64,000 nt of DNA from Paenibacillaceae bacterium. Lineage in GTDB: Bacteria > Bacillota > Bacilli > Paenibacillales > CANHGK01. A model generated the notes under the pieces. The model worked only from the letters and a program-made list of their open reading frames with translations. It was not told where the DNA came from and ran no database searches. Both the position numbers and the translations under genes were made by a program. Shown piece by piece: positions 61,988 through 64,000 of this stretch. The stretch is from positions 1-64,000 of the forward strand of contig CANHGK010000005.1 in the NCBI GenBank assembly GCA_947460235.1, read 5' to 3'. Position 1 is the stretch's first letter; the number at the start of each line of letters is the position of its first letter.

Positions 61988-62016
61988 CACTCCAGTGTTC
62001 CTGTGGGTCGGCTGTT
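61954..62016 (-). terminator. Terminator of the Nfu gene overlapping the methyltransferase 3' end
   Basis: On the minus strand a long hairpin (ACAGCCGACCCACAGGAA with the matching arm at 61961-61979, plus an inner TGGAGTG/CACTCCA) is followed by eight T. The U-tract is only on the minus strand, so it terminates the gene at 62045-62293. Its arm lies inside the last 10 codons of the methyltransferase gene. Confidence 0.85.
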
Positions 62017-62044
62017 TCGCATGCCAGTGTTGGCAGCGTGTGAT

Positions 62045-62293
62045 TTAGAATACTTGCATAACTTCGCGAACGCCATCGATTTCTTCAAACAATGCGCGTT
62101 CGATGCCGGCTTTTAACGTAATTGTCGAGCTCGGGCAACTTCCACAAGCACCCACAAGACGCAATTTGACGATACCATCTTCGACATCAACCAATTCTAC
62201 GTCGCCGCCATCGCGTTGCAAATAAGGACGAAGTTTATCTAGTACTTCAAGTACTTCGTCATATAAGTTGTTGGATTGTGTTACTTCACTCAT
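62045..62293 (-). CDS. NifU-like (Nfu) iron-sulfur scaffold protein
   Basis: An 82-residue protein consisting of one NifU C-terminal domain: [26 protein letters not shown] (part) then the cluster-binding GACGSCPSS (CxxC) and [10 protein letters not shown]. It carries a 4Fe-4S cluster for delivery to apoproteins, as YutI does in Bacillus. ATG 62293 has AAGGAGTT upstream; a longer frame to 62557 has no site and runs into the divergent gene. Confidence 0.95.
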   Translation of the reverse strand: MSEVTQSNNLYDEVLEVLDKLRPYLQRDGGDVELVDVEDGIVKLRLVGACGSCPSSTITLKAGIERALFEEIDGVREVMQVF

Positions 62294-62348
62294 GCGATTC
62301 AACTCCTTCCAGATGTTCACTTCTATTATAATGCAAGGAGGATATAAA

Positions 62349-62615
62349 ATGCGAGTTATGATTGAATTTTGTAATGGAAATCGGCACCACGGCACAGAAT
62401 CGTTAATTTTAGAACTCGAAAATCGTGAAGATTGCGACGCAATCGTATATGGCTGTCTCGGTAATTGCGGTGAATGTTTTGCAATGCCGTTTGCGATGGT
62501 CGAAGGACAAATCAAAGCAGCGGAATCCGTTGAATTATTGCGCGAACACATCCTCACAACGTTAGAAGAAGATGAAACGAAAGACCCATTTGCTGATTTG
62601 CCGTATTTAGATTAA
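62349..62615 (+). CDS. DUF1450 (YuzB-like) protein
   Basis: An 88-residue protein with cysteines in IEFCNGN, the RHHG segment, and [19 protein letters not shown], typical of the YuzB/DUF1450 family that lies next to the Nfu gene yutI in Bacillus. The four cysteines suggest metal or thiol chemistry; function unknown. AAGGAGG (62335-62341) lies 7-8 nt before ATG 62349; codons back to 62268 are unlikely. It diverges from the Nfu gene. Confidence 0.9.
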   Translation: MRVMIEFCNGNRHHGTESLILELENREDCDAIVYGCLGNCGECFAMPFAMVEGQIKAAESVELLREHILTTLEEDETKDPFADLPYLD

Positions 62616-62764
62616 AAATGTGCGAATTTCCAATTGTATTTTCAGGTTGAAATCATTTATAATAATTATTGTGATCAGTGTAATAATCTGAAAACTCCAA
62701 ATTTTAAAAAATAATACGCAATTTAAAAATGAGAAAATTGTAACAACTAGGGGTGAATGAAGGT

Positions 62765-63655
62765 ATGAGAGATCGGGTCCACTCCGATCAAGACCTTTAT
62801 CTGATTTTGCATGAATTTGCAACTGCGATGAATGTGCAAGGGAACTCTAATGATTTGAGTTTATTCCGACATTGGCTTGATCAACAGCGTACTGATGCAC
62901 CAGACAAACGGATACCGGCGTATTCCACATTTTCCATTCGTTTTGGAAGTTGGCATGCTACGCTTGAGCACGCGGGATTGCCATATCCCCAGCATCCGAT
63001 AACAAAACGGACCAATGGAATGAATGATTACTCTGTTGTTCGTTCACATTTTTTGACATGCATCGAACGCGGAACAGGAATGTTTACTCCGCGAAAATAT
63101 CAATTGTACGCTCGAGAGCATAAAGATGCACCGCGGTTCCGTCAATTGATATTTCAATATCAGAGCTGGGATCAATTACTGAGTGAGTTAAACGAACAAT
63201 TTCCACAAGATAACTGGTTACAATATTCGTTAATCAAAACCGAACCGAAGCAAATAAATACAAAAGATAAAAAACCGATGAATTGGAACGATTGGACGAT
63301 TGAAAAACAAAAAGAATATACTTGTGAGATGATTTGGAAGGTATCGCAAATGCATCATGGGGATATTTCACCGAAAATATATACGCGTGCCCAGGTGTAT
63401 CCGAACTTATCAACGGTCATTCGCAGATTTGGAACATGGGAAAAGGCTGTAAAATCGACGCTTGAGCGACTCATACAATGGCAACGTGATACAAAATGTG
63501 CACTTATTGAAATTCGAAAGAATGGAAATGAACAATCGACGATTCAATTGGATGGATTTCAATTTAGCGTATCAAATACGTTCGATCGTGAATTGGCGGA
63601 GCGTTACCTCGAAGAAGAGGCAATTTTTCCAATTGAAGATAGCATTCGTCAATAA
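62765..63655 (+). CDS. HNH-repeat-like protein of unknown function
   Basis: A 296-residue soluble protein with three degenerate copies of a short unit resembling the homing-endonuclease-associated repeat: STFSIRFGSWHATLEHAGL (residues about 55-73), FRQLIFQYQSWDQLLSEL (about 120-140) and STVIRRFGTWEKAVKSTL (about 216-234). Such repeats bind DNA in some HNH-associated proteins. No HNH nuclease motif is visible. ATG 62765 follows AGGGGTGA. It has a terminator after it. A DNA-binding role is inferred from the repeat only. Confidence 0.6.
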   Translation: MRDRVHSDQDLYLILHEFATAMNVQGNSNDLSLFRHWLDQQRTDAPDKRIPAYSTFSIRFGSWHATLEHAGLPYPQHPITKRTNGMNDYSVVRSHFLTCIERGTGMFTPRKYQLYAREHKDAPRFRQLIFQYQSWDQLLSELNEQFPQDNWLQYSLIKTEPKQINTKDKKPMNWNDWTIEKQKEYTCEMIWKVSQMHHGDISPKIYTRAQVYPNLSTVIRRFGTWEKAVKSTLERLIQWQRDTKCALIEIRKNGNEQSTIQLDGFQFSVSNTFDRELAERYLEEEAIFPIEDSIRQ

Positions 63656-63677
63656 ATAATGAAATGTAAATTCACGG

Positions 63678-63707
63678 CTCCTGTCATCCGGCAGGAGTTT
63701 TTATTTT
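63678..63707 (+). terminator. Intrinsic terminator
   Basis: CTCCTG (63678-63683) pairs with CAGGAG (63692-63697), followed by TTTTTATTTTG. Confidence 0.85.
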
Positions 63708-63724
63708 GTTTATTCTGTATATGT

Positions 63725-63740
63725 TGTGAACTTTTTCATA
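63725..63740 (+). promoter_or_regulatory. Crp/Fnr-type operator
   Basis: TGTGA-N6-TCATA, one base off the Crp/Fnr palindrome TGTGA-N6-TCACA, within a longer dyad ATGT...ACAT. It lies 80 nt before a Crp/Fnr-type gene; autoregulation is inferred. Confidence 0.5.
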
Positions 63741-63805
63741 CATGGTTCTTTACAATATGAATTAAGATTGGGTAAGTGGTTTGACAACATAGGGAGTGCG
63801 TTAAA

Positions 63806-64000
63806 ATTAAAAATACATTTTGTTTCTCAGAACGTTCAATAAATACGATGAAAGAACAGATGCAATTCAAATCCGTTAAGCGGGGGGAATTACTTTATCA
63901 AGAGGGCGAGCCTACGGATTGGTTATATTATGTAATTAGTGGATCGATTATCATTCGAAAAATATCGAAAATTGGAAAGCGAATCATTGAAAATTGGTTT
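63806..64000 (+). CDS. Crp/Fnr-family transcriptional regulator (partial, runs off the window)
   Basis: The first 65 or so codons of a cyclic-nucleotide-binding-domain protein: SERSINTMKEQMQFKSVKRG, then ELLYQEGEPTDWLYYVISGS, the beta-barrel start of the Crp/Fnr fold. In frame, no ATG, GTG or TTG lies between the stop at 63782 and ATG 63848. GGGAG (63792-63796) is 9 nt before ATT 63806, so an ATT start is possible. ATG 63848 would cut off the first residues of the domain and lacks a ribosome binding site. The C-terminal HTH is outside the window. Confidence 0.75.
   Translation, partial: MKNTFCFSERSINTMKEQMQFKSVKRGELLYQEGEPTDWLYYVISGSIIIRKISKIGKRIIENWF

Noticed and set aside
62326-62332. TATAAT before the DUF1450 gene as its promoter
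   Set aside because: The predicted transcription start would fall in or after the ribosome binding site, and no -35 is present. It may serve the divergent Nfu gene, but evidence is thin.

Overview
The window is a contiguous chromosomal segment from a moderately AT-rich, endospore-forming Bacillota, most like the Bacilli and Alicyclobacillaceae/Paenibacillus-type relatives. The reasons are a complete mraZ-ftsZ division and cell-wall (dcw) cluster that includes a SpoVD-type PBP, sporulation-linked genes (RsfA-type regulator, GerMN lipoprotein, YjcZ-type tiny protein, SpoVB-like flippase), bacillithiol synthesis (bshC), a meso-DAP type MurE, strong AGGAGG-type ribosome binding sites with many GTG/TTG starts, and an aerobic heme A synthase. 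I cannot name the species. No insertion sequence, prophage, tRNA or CRISPR array is visible.

Layout. 1-200: 5S rRNA and terminator, the tail of an rRNA operon. 267-4685: an orphan Hpt protein, a 700-nt non-coding leader holding two GEMM-I (cyclic dinucleotide) riboswitches and an intrinsic terminator, a short membrane-protein operon under its control, a ferritin-like protein and a GAF/HD-GYP phosphodiesterase. 4813-14112: two methyltransferases, an MBL hydrolase, a GerMN lipoprotein, DUF2626, an RsfA-type regulator, panE, a DUF3397-like protein, bshC and ahcY. 14245-33961: a roughly 20-kb dcw operon (mraZ rsmH ftsL pbpB spoVD murE murF mraY murD ftsW murG murB murA divIB ftsA ftsZ), preceded by three 10-bp MraZ boxes. 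34056-43017: a small unknown gene, a riboswitch-controlled diguanylate cyclase operon on the minus strand, and a type IV pilus assembly operon (pilB pilC pilM pilN pilO). 43019-50614: a YpmB-like protein, an MTA/SAH deaminase, a PhoP-like regulator and pstSCAB-phoU with Pho boxes. 50697-64000: a degenerate HD-GYP protein, small membrane proteins, a class B PBP with HAD, DUF456 and flippase genes, a lipoprotein, ctaA, an orphan DNA methyltransferase, Nfu and DUF1450 proteins, a repeat protein and the start of a Crp/Fnr-type regulator.

The theme that ties the accessory parts together is cyclic dinucleotide signalling. There are three GEMM-I aptamers, one GGDEF protein with an inhibitory I-site, one intact and one catalytically degenerate HD-GYP protein, and a pilus operon. 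The leader at 715-1274 is the most unusual item. Its first aptamer carries about 250 nt of extra structured RNA inside P3. Its second aptamer has A at the position that corresponds to G20 of the Vc2 riboswitch, a change associated with 3',3'-cGAMP recognition. The only GGDEF enzyme in the window has Asn where a guanine-contacting Asp is usual, so a cGAMP/c-di-GMP circuit is a testable possibility. A second noteworthy item is the phosphate-binding lipoprotein PstS, whose binding domain sits on a roughly 190-residue predicted helical stalk.

All calls come from reading the sequence. Family names come from motif recognition without any database search.
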